The notes beneath the pieces were generated by a model. It was not told the DNA's origin. It searched no databases and worked only from the letters and a program-made list of their open reading frames with translations. A program made the translations under genes and the position numbers. DNA of 38,532 nucleotides from positions 1 through 38,532 of the forward strand of contig ONCH01000021.1 in NCBI GenBank assembly GCA_900316265.1, in the 5' to 3' direction. Below are positions 15,573 through 24,509 of this stretch, piece by piece (position 1 is the stretch's first letter; the number at the start of each line of letters is the position of its first letter). The DNA is from an uncultured Prevotellaceae bacterium. GTDB lineage: Bacteria > Bacteroidota > Bacteroidia > Bacteroidales > Bacteroidaceae.

Positions 15573-16676
15573 TCATGCAAAGGGTGTGTAGGGGAGACCG
15601 AAGACATCGGCAACGGCCTTGAAGACGACGCGTCCTTCCACGATGTTCAGTCCCTTGCCCAAGGCGCTATCTTCCCTACATGCCTTTTCCCAACCCTTGT
15701 CAGCCAACGCGATGGCATAGCGGAGCGTGGCGTTGGTCAGTGCCAGCGTAGAGGTATTGGGAACTGCCCCAGGGATATTGGCCACACAGTAGTGTACGAT
15801 GCCTTGTTCAGTATAAACGGGATCGCTATGAGTGGTGGGACGTGACGTCTCAAAGCATCCGCCTTGGTCGATGGCCACATCTACCAGTACCGTTCCTGGT
15901 TCCATCAGTGACAGCATATCCCTCGTAATCAGATGGGGTGTCTTATCGCCAGGTACCAATACACTGCCTATGACAATATCGACGGTGGGCAACATCTGAC
16001 GGATATTATGCTCTGACGAGTAGAGGGTATGCACGTTGGCAGGTGTCTCGATATCGAGCTGGCGCAGACGAGGCAGAGAGATATCCGTTATCGTGACGTC
16101 GGCACCAAGACCTGCAGCCATTCGTGCAGCAGCCTCACCAACAACACCACCGCCCAGCACCAGCACCTTTGTGGGACTGACACCTGGCACACCACTGATG
16201 AGCTTGCCCTTACCGCCCTTGGTCTTCTGCAGATAGTAGGCACCATTCAGCGTAGCCATACGACCAGCAACCTCGCTCATGGGCTGCAACAGAGGCAGGG
16301 AACCGTTAGGCAACTGTACGGTCTCGTAGGCCAGACAGACGGCTCCGCTCTTCAACATGGCATCCGTCAGTTCCTTCTCACAGGCGAAATGGAAATAGGT
16401 AAAGAGCAACTGTCCCTTGCGCACCAAACTGTACTCTGGCTCAATGGGTTCCTTCACCTTGACAATCATGTCACACTCGCGATATACCGCCTCTATGGTT
16501 GGCAGGATGCGAGCGCCAGCCTCAACATAATCATCATCAGAGAACCCACTACCCTCGCCTGCCGTATGCTGCACGCTTACCTCATGGCCGCGACGAACCA
16601 GTTCTGCTACTCCCGCAGGTGTCATACCTACGCGGTTCTCATTGTTCTTAATCTCCTTGGGAATTCCAACTTTCAT
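15573..16676 (-). CDS. ald: Alanine dehydrogenase
   Basis: Catalyses reversible NAD-dependent oxidative deamination of L-alanine to pyruvate and ammonium. The N-terminus [20 protein letters not shown] is diagnostic, the Rossmann motif [20 protein letters not shown] lies near residue 170, and 367 residues is the normal length. It stands alone, convergent with the MBL gene. A TAACTTTG box (16713-16720 on the minus strand) lies 36 bases upstream. The role in alanine catabolism or nitrogen assimilation is established for the family. Confidence 0.96.
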   Translation of the reverse strand: MKVGIPKEIKNNENRVGMTPAGVAELVRRGHEVSVQHTAGEGSGFSDDDYVEAGARILPTIEAVYRECDMIVKVKEPIEPEYSLVRKGQLLFTYFHFACEKELTDAMLKSGAVCLAYETVQLPNGSLPLLQPMSEVAGRMATLNGAYYLQKTKGGKGKLISGVPGVSPTKVLVLGGGVVGEAAARMAAGLGADVTITDISLPRLRQLDIETPANVHTLYSSEHNIRQMLPTVDIVIGSVLVPGDKTPHLITRDMLSLMEPGTVLVDVAIDQGGCFETSRPTTHSDPVYTEQGIVHYCVANIPGAVPNTSTLALTNATLRYAIALADKGWEKACREDSALGKGLNIVEGRVVFKAVADVFGLPYTPFA

Positions 16677-16712
16677 AATGCTTCCGTTTTAGTTAAACAA
16701 TCATTTCTGAGG

Positions 16713-16720
16713 CAAAGTTA
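16713..16720 (-). promoter_or_regulatory. -7 box of ald
   Basis: TAACTTTG on the minus strand, 36 bases upstream of the ATG. The -33 position lacks TTTGG, so the match is partial. Confidence 0.45.
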
Positions 16721-16794
16721 CGAAAAAAATCATTACGTTGTTCTACGTGAGTCAAAAAAATTTTGTGTGGAACATGGGATATTCTCTGAAAAGA

Positions 16795-16826
16795 TTTGGA
16801 GGTCTGCGCAATTATTCGTACATTTG
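16795..16826 (+). promoter_or_regulatory. Promoter of the GH5 gene
   Basis: TTTGG (16795-16799), 19 bases, TACATTTG (16819-16826). The leader is about 35-40 bases. GGGATATTC lies 15-20 bases upstream, the reverse complement of a motif upstream of two other promoters here. Confidence 0.78.
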
Positions 16827-16867
16827 CGGAGAAATACAAAACGAAGTAAATATTGCTATTATCAGTT

Positions 16868-18232
16868 ATGAAAAGACACGCATTGCTCTTGACCATATTG
16901 GGCTTGTTGCTGATGACAACAGCGAAAGCTCAAGACGGACTTGACCGTTCCAGTATTGAAGTGATTAACGACATGGCTCCAGGGTGGAACCTCGGCAATA
17001 CGCTGGAGGGTGTTGCCACATGGGCTGGCGTGGACTTCCTGAACAATAAGGGTGGACTGGGTGCAGAGACAGCCTGGCAGGGGACGAAGACCACCCAGGC
17101 AATCATCGACTACGTGAAGAGTCTGGGCTTCAAGAGCATCCGCATCCCCTGCGCCTGGGCTTACGGACATATCAGCAATGCAGACACCTACGAGATAGAC
17201 AGCCAGTGGATGAACCGAGTGAAAGAGGTGGTGGACTACTGCATCAACGACGGGCTCTACGTGGTGCTGAACGACCACTGGGACGGCGGGTGGCTGGAGA
17301 ACCACATCAAGGATACAGATGCTACCACCATCGCCAAGAACAAGGAAATACTGACCGCCCTATGGACGCAGATAGCTAACGCCTTCAAGGACTACGACGA
17401 GCACCTGCTCTTTGCCGGACTGAACGAGCCGAATGCTGAGGACCAGGCGGCCACGAACAACCTGATACAATACAATCAGACTTTTGTGGATGCTGTGCGT
17501 GCCACGGGTGGTAACAATGCCCGTCGCATTCTGGTAGTGCAAGGTCCATCGACCAATATTGAGCACACGTGTAACTTCATGGCCAATAAGATGCCGACAG
17601 ACGTCGCCGAAGGCAAGTTGGCAGTTGAGGTACACTACTATAACCCTTGGCAGTTCTGGGGCATGGAGAAAGACGAGTCGTGGGGTAAGGTCTTCTATTA
17701 TTGGGGACAGGGCAACCACCTGAGCGGTTCCACACATAATGCCACCTGGGGCGAGGAGGCCGACATGCAGGCACAGTTGCAGAAGATGAAGACCAACTTC
17801 GTGGATAAAGGCTATGCGGTGGTCATTGGCGAGTTTGGAGCCAACTGGCGCGACCTGTCGTCGTTGACGGGTGAGAGTCAGTCCAAGCATAATGCCTCCA
17901 TCAAGGCGCACTATCGCGAACTGCACCGTCTGTGCAAGGAGATGGGTGGTATGGTGCCTATGACGTGGGACACAAATTATACCAACCAAGATGGCACGAA
18001 AGGTTGCATGACCATTGTTGACCGCAAGAATCTGGAAGTGTTTGGCATCTATGCGATGGAGGGCATCAACGAGATTTATCCCCGTCCTTCAGAATCGGCC
18101 ATCAGAGACATCAAAGCGTCAACAGATGAGAAAGAAATATCCGTCTATCGTCTCGATGGACAAAAGATAGACGGACATCATCATACCACAGGGATTTATA
18201 TCCAGAACGGACAAAAGTTCGTTATGAACTGA
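16868..18232 (+). CDS. Secreted GH5 endoglucanase-type glycoside hydrolase
   Basis: 454 residues, starting at the ATG at 16868 that opens a signal peptide ending AKAQ. The GH5 cellulase fold is shown by GWNLGNTLEG (39-48), acid/base E187 in LNEPN, HYYNPW (256-261) and nucleophile E322 in IGEFGANW. It cleaves beta-1,4-linked glucans or related hemicelluloses outside the cell. The C-terminal 40 residues (YRLDGQKI...TGIYIQNGQK) form the same kind of short module as in the M6 protease and may serve export or anchoring. Own promoter; followed by rmuC after 53 bases. It is probably in the same transcript as the GH36 enzyme, but no SusC/SusD pair is nearby. Confidence 0.93.
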   Translation: MKRHALLLTILGLLLMTTAKAQDGLDRSSIEVINDMAPGWNLGNTLEGVATWAGVDFLNNKGGLGAETAWQGTKTTQAIIDYVKSLGFKSIRIPCAWAYGHISNADTYEIDSQWMNRVKEVVDYCINDGLYVVLNDHWDGGWLENHIKDTDATTIAKNKEILTALWTQIANAFKDYDEHLLFAGLNEPNAEDQAATNNLIQYNQTFVDAVRATGGNNARRILVVQGPSTNIEHTCNFMANKMPTDVAEGKLAVEVHYYNPWQFWGMEKDESWGKVFYYWGQGNHLSGSTHNATWGEEADMQAQLQKMKTNFVDKGYAVVIGEFGANWRDLSSLTGESQSKHNASIKAHYRELHRLCKEMGGMVPMTWDTNYTNQDGTKGCMTIVDRKNLEVFGIYAMEGINEIYPRPSESAIRDIKASTDEKEISVYRLDGQKIDGHHHTTGIYIQNGQKFVMN

Positions 18233-18285
18233 GTGGTAATATGTTCGTCCTTTTACATACTAAACGACCAGACAACAAAAGAAAT

Positions 18286-19680
18286 ATGGAGATCATCATC
18301 ATTGTCATCATAGCCATCATCGTGGTAGCCGTCATGGGTTACTACATCATGAAGTTGACCACAGAGCGCGATGTACAGAAGAACAATGCGGAGAGTTACC
18401 TGCGAGAACTGAATACGCAGAAAACCGTTTATGAACAACAGATTGATGCGCTGAAGACTTCCTACGGACAGCAGTTGCAGTTGACGAAGGAGGCTCATGA
18501 GCGCCAGATTGCCACCTTGAAGCAGATGAACGAGGAGCAGGTGAAGAGTCAGCTGGACCTGATTCGTGAACAGATGCAGACCACATCCGAGAAGGTGCTG
18601 AAGATGCGCCAGGAGGAGTTGGGCGTGCAGAACAAGGAACAGGTATCGAAAATCATAGACCCCTTGCAGAAGAGTCTGAAGGACATGCAGGAAGCCCTCG
18701 ACAAGACCAAGGAACAGCAGACCGAGGCGCTGACACGTCTGGACGAAACCATCAAGATTAACATGCAGAAGAGTCAGGAAATCGGTGAGACAGCCGACCG
18801 TCTGACGCGTGCGTTGACTGGCGAAGTAAAGGTGCAGGGTAACTTCGGTGAGCTGAAACTGAAGCAATTGCTGGAAGACCTGGAACTGAAGGAGGGCGAG
18901 CAGTTTGACACCCAGGAGACACTGAAGGACAAGGGTGGCAAGGGACTGAAGGGCGACGACGGCAAGGGACTCATCCCTGACTTCATCCTACATTTCCCCA
19001 ACAATCGTCACGTGGTGGTGGATTCGAAGATGTCGCTGACAGATTACGAGCGCTACATGAATGCCGAGGACGGCACACCAGAGAAGAGCGCCTACCTGAA
19101 AGCCCACATCGACAGCGTCAGGGCACAGGTGAAGCGACTCGCCAAAAAGGAATATACCAAGTACCTGCCCGACGGCTACAACCGTCTGAACTTCGCTATC
19201 ATGTACATACCCATTGAGGGCGCCATGAATCTGGCGTTGCTCAACGACACAACGCTGTGGCGCGAAGCTTACGACGAGGGCGTCATGATACTGGGACCAC
19301 AGACGATGTATATGAATCTGCGCGTGCTGGAGATGATGTGGACACAGGTGCGCCAGCTGAAGAACCAGCAGGCGATGATGGATGCCGCCAATACTGTCAT
19401 CGACCGTGTGCAGGACTTCGGACAGCGCTTCATGGACGTAGAGGCAAGCATGAACGACACCCTCAAGAAGATGGGCAAGCTGAAGATTACCACCGCCGAT
19501 AGCGGTGCGAGCATTATCACCGCCGCCAAGAACCTGCTGAAGGCTGGTGCTCGCGAGAACAAGAAAAAGAAGACGTTGGACGAGATGGACGACTCGATGT
19601 TCATTGAAAGCGATAACGATAACCAAAACGGAAACGATAACCCAAACGATAACGAAAATACAAAACAAACTGACCAATGA
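18286..19680 (+). CDS. rmuC: DNA recombination protein RmuC
   Basis: 464 residues, starting at the ATG at 18286, since MEIIIIVIIAIIVVAVMGYY is the typical RmuC membrane anchor; the preceding A-rich bases (ACAACAAAAGAAAT) fit a Bacteroidota start. A long coiled coil spans residues 25-190. The RmuC nuclease-like domain follows (HFPNNRHVVVDSKMSLTDYE; YNRLNFAIMYIPIEGAM), and an acidic Asn/Asp-rich tail ends the protein. E. coli RmuC limits inversions at short inverted repeats. Its last 4 bases are the start of the GH36 gene, an odd partner for a DNA maintenance gene. Confidence 0.93.
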   Translation: MEIIIIVIIAIIVVAVMGYYIMKLTTERDVQKNNAESYLRELNTQKTVYEQQIDALKTSYGQQLQLTKEAHERQIATLKQMNEEQVKSQLDLIREQMQTTSEKVLKMRQEELGVQNKEQVSKIIDPLQKSLKDMQEALDKTKEQQTEALTRLDETIKINMQKSQEIGETADRLTRALTGEVKVQGNFGELKLKQLLEDLELKEGEQFDTQETLKDKGGKGLKGDDGKGLIPDFILHFPNNRHVVVDSKMSLTDYERYMNAEDGTPEKSAYLKAHIDSVRAQVKRLAKKEYTKYLPDGYNRLNFAIMYIPIEGAMNLALLNDTTLWREAYDEGVMILGPQTMYMNLRVLEMMWTQVRQLKNQQAMMDAANTVIDRVQDFGQRFMDVEASMNDTLKKMGKLKITTADSGASIITAAKNLLKAGARENKKKKTLDEMDDSMFIESDNDNQNGNDNPNDNENTKQTDQ

Positions 19681-21863
19681 AACAGAAACTGATGATTCTC
19701 TTGTCGCTCTGTCTGGCTACCACGATGGCCCAGGCTGAGCAGGTGGTGCTCCAGACGAAGAACACCACAATGGTGCTGAACGTAGAAAACGGTAAGCAAC
19801 CACAGTATGTGTATTATGGTACGAAACTGAGCGCCTACGACCTACAGCACTTGCAGACACCTGTCAACGGACGCATGGATGCCTATCCCGTCTATGGACT
19901 GAACACGCCTGCAGAGGCTGCACTGGCGATGAAACATGCTGATGGCAACATGTCGACAGCCGTCTACGTTGAGGGGCTGGAAAAGCAGGGCGACGAGACC
20001 CGTATCACGATGAAAGACCCCGTCTATCCGACCACTGTTGTGTTGTGCTACAAGGCCTATGCCGACGAGGACATGATTGAGACGTGGACGGAGATACAGA
20101 ACGGCGAGTCAAAACCCGTCACCCTGACGCAGTTTGCCTCTATCTGTCTGCCTATCCGTCGCGGCAACGTGTGGATGTCGCATTTCTATGGCTCGTGGGC
20201 TAACGAGGCTCGTCTTGTCGAGGAGCCCGTACTGCCTGGCGAGAAGGTGATTAAGAACAAGGACGGCACGCGCAACTCGCATACTGACCATGCAGAGGTA
20301 ATGTTCTCGCTGGACGGCAAGGGGCAGGAGAACAAGGGCGACGTGATTGGTGCTGCCCTCTGCTATAGCGGCAATTTCCAGTTGAAGATTGATACCGACG
20401 ATACGGAATACCACTACTTTTTCGCTGGCATCAACCCTGACAATTCTGAATATCACTTGAAGAAAGGCGAGACGTTCGTAACACCGAAGGTGGCGCTGAG
20501 CTACTCGAAGTGCGGACTGTCGGGCGTATCGCGCAATTTCCATAAGTGGGGACGCAAATACATGATGATGCACGGCGACAAGGAACGAAAAATCCTGCTG
20601 AACTCATGGGAAGGCGTCTATTTCGACATCAACCAGCAGGGCATGGACCAGATGATGGGCGACATCGCCTCGATGGGTGGCGAGCTCTTCGTGATGGACG
20701 ACGGCTGGTTTGGCGACAAGTATCCGCGCAAGACCGACAACTCATCATTGGGCGACTGGGTGGTTGACAAGAACAAACTGCCTGAGGGCATCGAGGGACT
20801 GTTGCGCGACGCCAAGAAGCACGGCATCAAGTTTGGCATCTGGATAGAGCCGGAAATGACCAACAGCGTCAGCGAACTCTACGAGAAGCATCCTGACTGG
20901 ATTGTCAAGGCGCCCAAGCGCGACGCCGTACAGGGGCGTGGTGGCACGCAGTTGGTACTCGACCTCTCGAACCCCAAGGTGCAAGACTTCGTGTTCTCCA
21001 TCGTTGACGACCTCATGACGAAATATCCAGAGATAGACTATATCAAGTGGGATGCCAACATGCCCATTCTGAACCATGGTTCGCAGTACCTGACGATGAA
21101 CGACCAGAGCCACCTCTACATTGAGTATCATCGTGGCTTGCAGAAAGCCTGCGAGCGCATCCGAGCCAAGTATCCTGACGTCACCATTCAGGCGTGTGCC
21201 TCTGGTGGTGGTCGCGCCAACTGGGGAGTACTGCCCTACTTCGACGAGTTCTGGGTGAGCGACAATACCGACGCCCTGCAGCGCATCTACATGCAATGGG
21301 GCACCTCGTATTTCTTCCCTGCCATCGCGATGGCTTCGCACATCTCTGCAACGCCTAACCACACCGTCTTCCGCACCACAGCTATGAAGTATCGTATCGA
21401 CGTAGCCATGAGCGGACGCTTGGGTATGGAGATACAGCCGAAGAACATGACGGACGACGAGAAGGCACTCTGCCGACAGGCCATCAAGGAATATAAGCAG
21501 ATTCGTCCCATCGTGCAGTTTGGCGATATCTACCGCCTCGTTTCTCCTTACGACAAGGTGGGACTGGCGTCGATGATGTACGTCAACGAGCAGAAGACGA
21601 AGTCGGTGTTCTACTGGTGGAAGACGGAGTCGTTCCAGAACGAGCACCTGCCGCGTGTCAAGATGGCAGGACTTGACGCTTCGAAGAATTATAAGGTACA
21701 CGAGCTGAACCGCATAGACCTGAAGCCGATGGATATTGAAGGTAAGACCTTCAGCGGTGCCTACCTGATGAACCACGGACTGGAAATGCCGTATCGCAAC
21801 GAGCCGGAGTGGTCGAAGAAGAACGACTGGAGCAGTCGCGTACTGCTGCTGGAAGCGGAATAA
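19677..21863 (+). CDS. GH36 alpha-galactosidase
   Basis: 728 residues with signal peptide (MKQKLMILLSLCLATTMAQA), so exported. The GH36 clan-D signatures are present: DDGWFGD near 340, nucleophile D459 in YIKWDANMP, acid/base region SDNTDAL (D529), and CASGGGR. It removes terminal alpha-1,6-galactose from raffinose-type sugars or galactomannan. With the GH5 enzyme two genes upstream, a galactomannan or galactoglucomannan target is plausible but not shown. The start overlaps the rmuC stop (ATGA). Confidence 0.94.
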   Translation: MKQKLMILLSLCLATTMAQAEQVVLQTKNTTMVLNVENGKQPQYVYYGTKLSAYDLQHLQTPVNGRMDAYPVYGLNTPAEAALAMKHADGNMSTAVYVEGLEKQGDETRITMKDPVYPTTVVLCYKAYADEDMIETWTEIQNGESKPVTLTQFASICLPIRRGNVWMSHFYGSWANEARLVEEPVLPGEKVIKNKDGTRNSHTDHAEVMFSLDGKGQENKGDVIGAALCYSGNFQLKIDTDDTEYHYFFAGINPDNSEYHLKKGETFVTPKVALSYSKCGLSGVSRNFHKWGRKYMMMHGDKERKILLNSWEGVYFDINQQGMDQMMGDIASMGGELFVMDDGWFGDKYPRKTDNSSLGDWVVDKNKLPEGIEGLLRDAKKHGIKFGIWIEPEMTNSVSELYEKHPDWIVKAPKRDAVQGRGGTQLVLDLSNPKVQDFVFSIVDDLMTKYPEIDYIKWDANMPILNHGSQYLTMNDQSHLYIEYHRGLQKACERIRAKYPDVTIQACASGGGRANWGVLPYFDEFWVSDNTDALQRIYMQWGTSYFFPAIAMASHISATPNHTVFRTTAMKYRIDVAMSGRLGMEIQPKNMTDDEKALCRQAIKEYKQIRPIVQFGDIYRLVSPYDKVGLASMMYVNEQKTKSVFYWWKTESFQNEHLPRVKMAGLDASKNYKVHELNRIDLKPMDIEGKTFSGAYLMNHGLEMPYRNEPEWSKKNDWSSRVLLLEAE

Positions 21864-21905
21864 CGAAAGCACACGACTACGGAAAACAAAGGACAACACA
21901 AGGAC

Positions 21906-23267
21906 TTGCTGGCTTACATCCGCGAAGGTCGCGAGATGACACAGGGCGAGAAACTCAGCTTGATTTTCCAGTTGAGTATTCCCTCTATATTGGCGCAAAT
22001 CTCTACCGTCCTGATGTTCTTTATTGATGCTGCTATGGTGGGACACTTAGGTGCTCACCAAGCAGCATCGATTGGTTTGGTGGAGTCGGCATCGTGGCTC
22101 TTTGCCGGACTGACGTCAGCCTGTTCGATGGGCTTCTCCGTACAGGTGGCCCACGCCATTGGTGCCAACGACTTCAAACGCGCTCGTCGCATCCTGCGCC
22201 AGTCGTTGACGTGTTGTCTGCTGTTCAGCCTTTTTCTCGTCGTCATTGCCGTCAGCATCCATCGTCCTTTACCCATTTGGCTGGGCGGTAGTGCTGACAT
22301 CATAGGAGACGCATCGCTTTACTTCCTCATCTTCTCGTGTGCTGCCCCACTCTTCCAGATGGAGAGCCTCTGCGGTTCCATGCTGAAATGTGCTGGCAAC
22401 ATGAAGATGCCCAGCATCTTGAACGTCCTGATGTGTTGTCTCGACGTGTCGTTTAACTACCTGTTTATCTTCATCTTAGACATGGGCGTACCTGGTGCTG
22501 CACTCGGCACATCGGTAGCAGTCTTCATCACCACCCTGCTGATGGCGTGGTTCCTCTTCTGGCGCTCCGACTTGCTGGTGCTCTTTGGCAAGAAGGCGCA
22601 GGGCATCGAGAATCCGCTGTATAAGTTCCAGCCCACGGGCGACGTAGTGCGCACGGCCATTAAGATTGGCGCACCCATGGGCTTGCAACACATGCTGATG
22701 AACGGCGCACAGGTTGTCAGCACGATGATTGTAGCACCCTTGGGCACTATCGCCATTGCCGCCCACTCGCTGGCCATCACTGTGGAGAGCCTGTGCTACA
22801 TGCCTGGCTTTGGTACTGCCGAGGCCGCCACGACGCTGATTGGGCAGAGCGTTGGTGCTGGCAAACAGGCACTGACACGCTCGTTTGCATGGCTGACAAC
22901 AGGTGTCGGCATCACTATCATGTCGCTGATGGGCGTGCTGATGTACATCTTTGCACCAGAGCTGATGACGCTGATGACGCCTGTCGAGGACATCATCGTG
23001 CTGGGTACAGAGTGTCTGCGCATCGAGGCCTTTGCCGAACCGATGTTTGCGGCTTCCATCGTCTGCAACGGCATCTTCGTGGGTGCTGGCGACACACTCC
23101 GTCCTGCCATCATGAGTCTGTCGTCGATGTGGGGCGTACGCCTGACGCTGGCCGCCCTGCTGGCCTCTACCTACGGACTGCAAGGTGTTTGGATAGCAAT
23201 GGCTATCGAACTGACGTTCCGCGGTTTCATTTTCCTCGTCCGCCTGTCGAGGTTCAACAAACAATAA
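21906..23267 (+). CDS. MATE-family efflux transporter
   Basis: Twelve-helix multidrug/toxin extrusion family, about 450 residues; SIPSILAQISTVLMFFIDAAMVG is the family N-terminal helix, and the two halves repeat the pattern. It exports cationic drugs or metabolites in exchange for Na+ or H+. The start is unclear: TTG at 21906 and ATG at 21936 are in frame, but the frame reads ENKGQHKDLLAYIREGREM upstream and an ACG (21879) sits where a MENK... start would be expected. The ATG at 21936 still precedes the first helix. It lies about 40 bases after the GH36 gene and ends at a strong terminator. Confidence 0.9.
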   Translation: MLAYIREGREMTQGEKLSLIFQLSIPSILAQISTVLMFFIDAAMVGHLGAHQAASIGLVESASWLFAGLTSACSMGFSVQVAHAIGANDFKRARRILRQSLTCCLLFSLFLVVIAVSIHRPLPIWLGGSADIIGDASLYFLIFSCAAPLFQMESLCGSMLKCAGNMKMPSILNVLMCCLDVSFNYLFIFILDMGVPGAALGTSVAVFITTLLMAWFLFWRSDLLVLFGKKAQGIENPLYKFQPTGDVVRTAIKIGAPMGLQHMLMNGAQVVSTMIVAPLGTIAIAAHSLAITVESLCYMPGFGTAEAATTLIGQSVGAGKQALTRSFAWLTTGVGITIMSLMGVLMYIFAPELMTLMTPVEDIIVLGTECLRIEAFAEPMFAASIVCNGIFVGAGDTLRPAIMSLSSMWGVRLTLAALLASTYGLQGVWIAMAIELTFRGFIFLVRLSRFNKQ

Positions 23268-23291
23268 GCATTAACCAAAAAACAATAAAAT

Positions 23292-23330
23292 AAGTGCTGC
23301 CTACGAATCCATCGCCGACAGCACTTTTCC
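23292..23330. terminator. Bidirectional terminator after the MATE gene
   Basis: AAGTGCTG (23292-23299) pairs with CAGCACTT (23319-23326), followed by T-rich sequence on the plus strand and by TTATTTTATTGTTTT on the minus strand. It ends the MATE transcript and could also end the minus-strand RNA that starts near 23510. Confidence 0.75.
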
Positions 23331-23510
23331 TTTCCCTATTAATAACTAAAACCTTATGCTTTCTCTTTTATTTACCTAATCACTTTCCTTTTTTACCTTA
23401 GTCACTAACACCTTAGCTCGAACTACTTACCTAAAAATTTCAATTAACCAAAATCTGTTTTGTTATCCTATGAATCTTTTTTACCTTGTCATCATCTCTG
23501 ATTGACGATG
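23292..23510 (-). ncRNA. Candidate small RNA between MATE and rsmA genes
   Basis: A minus-strand -7 box TAACTTTG (23511-23518) without a clear -33 box is followed by about 200 purine-rich bases and then the hairpin terminator at 23292-23330. No reading frame longer than about a dozen codons was found. The RNA has at least five copies of an (A)AGGT(AA) motif, for example AAGGTAAAAAAG twice. Its predicted 5' end GCATCGTCAA is identical to that of the sORF transcript upstream of rsmA. Expression is not shown by sequence alone. Confidence 0.35.
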
Positions 23511-23518
23511 CAAAGTTA

Positions 23519-23618
23519 CAACGATTTGGGAAATGTTGGTGCATTTCCTTCGTTGTTTCCACTAAAAATATAGTAATTCTTGACGAAAATCAATTATTTG
23601 TGTCCGCACACAATACAA
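23519..23618. other. AT-rich gap after rsmA
   Basis: Remaining 100 bases of the 351-base gene-free stretch. I see no reading frame, terminator hairpin or repeat; a clear terminator for rsmA was not found here. Confidence 0.4.
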
Positions 23619-24407
23619 TTAGATGATCTTCTCTATCATATTTGTCAGCTCCACAAACTGCGCTATGGTCAGCTGTTCTGGGCGCAGGGTAGCAAACGGC
23701 GATTGGGCTATAACGGCTAATGCATTCTCCGTCAGCAACTGCTTCAGCGATACGCGCAACATCTTGCGACGCTGGTTGAATACGGTCTTCACCACCCGCT
23801 TAAAAAGCTGTTCGTCACAACCCAAGTGCCGCACCTCATTACGCGTCATGCGGATAACGGCACTCTGCACCTTGGGAGGCGGGTTAAATACGCTGGGCTC
23901 TACGGTAAACAAGTACTCCACGTTGTACCACGCCTGAATCAGTACCGACAAAATGCCATACTGCTTATTGCCTGGCTTTGCGGCCATGCGCACAGCCACC
24001 TCGTGCTGAATCATACCCGTACAACAGGGAATGAGGTCGCGATTGTCGAGCATCTTGAAGAATATCTGCGACGAGATGTCGTAAGGATAGTTGCCCGTCA
24101 GCACAAACTGCTGACCACCAAACACCTCGTTCAAGTCCATACGCAGGAAGTCGGCACCCAAGATATTCTCGCGCAATTTCGGAAAATTCTCGTTCAGATA
24201 CGCAACACTCTCGCGGTCTATCTCAACCACCTTCAGCGGGCGCGGTTTCTCCACCAGATACTGCGTCATCACTCCCATACCAGGCCCCACCTCCAGTACG
24301 GGCAGATTGGCGTAGGGCTCATCCACGGTGTCAGCTATGCGCTTGGCTATCGACAGGTCAGTCAGGAAGTGCTGACCTAGGTTTTTCTTCGGACGTACTT
24401 GTTTCAT
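23619..24407 (-). CDS. rsmA: 16S rRNA dimethyladenosine transferase RsmA (KsgA)
   Basis: Dimethylates the two adjacent adenosines of helix 45 in 16S rRNA using S-adenosylmethionine. Motifs: KKNLGQHFL at the N-terminus, SAM loop LEVGPGMGVMTQYL, catalytic NYPYDISSQIFF (the N-x-PY type) and a C-terminal helical domain with FNQRRKMLR. 262 residues from the ATG at 24407. An upstream extension of the frame runs through the promoter and a terminator and is rejected. The -7 box ends only 5 bases before the ATG, so the mRNA is probably leaderless. Confidence 0.96.
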   Translation of the reverse strand: MKQVRPKKNLGQHFLTDLSIAKRIADTVDEPYANLPVLEVGPGMGVMTQYLVEKPRPLKVVEIDRESVAYLNENFPKLRENILGADFLRMDLNEVFGGQQFVLTGNYPYDISSQIFFKMLDNRDLIPCCTGMIQHEVAVRMAAKPGNKQYGILSVLIQAWYNVEYLFTVEPSVFNPPPKVQSAVIRMTRNEVRHLGCDEQLFKRVVKTVFNQRRKMLRVSLKQLLTENALAVIAQSPFATLRPEQLTIAQFVELTNMIEKII

Positions 24408-24412
24408 GGCTG

Positions 24413-24444
24413 CAAAATTACGAAAAGTCGGGCGAAAATGCAAA
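24413..24444 (-). promoter_or_regulatory. Promoter of rsmA (leaderless)
   Basis: On the minus strand, TTTGC (24440-24444), 19 bases, TAATTTTG (24413-24420). Only CAGCC separates the box from the ATG, leaving no room for a ribosome-binding site. Confidence 0.75.
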
Positions 24445-24452
24445 TTAAAAAT

Positions 24453-24479
24453 AAAAAAACCGCAGACTCGCGTCTGCGG
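24453..24479 (-). terminator. Terminator of the 30-codon gene
   Basis: CCGCAGAC-GCGA-GTCTGCGG on the minus strand, an 8-base-pair stem with a GCGA tetraloop, followed by seven Ts. A textbook intrinsic terminator 30 bases after the sORF stop and 9 bases before the rsmA -33 box. Confidence 0.9.
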
Positions 24480-24509
24480 CACTGATTATTTCTCTCAAAT
24501 TCTTGTTTT

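Noticed and set aside
16868-21863. GH5 and GH36 genes as a polysaccharide utilisation locus
   Set aside because: No SusC/SusD pair, sugar transporter or regulator accompanies them; only two enzymes separated by rmuC.
20745-22046. Long open frame (433 codons) on the minus strand opposite the GH36 gene
   Set aside because: It lies wholly antisense to a gene with clear catalytic motifs, has no recognisable domain or start context and an odd His/Val/Arg-rich composition typical of a shadow frame.
24408-24482. N-terminal extension of RsmA (MPQTRVCG...)
   Set aside because: It would run through the promoter and a terminator hairpin; the conserved protein begins at MKQVRPKKNLGQHFL.
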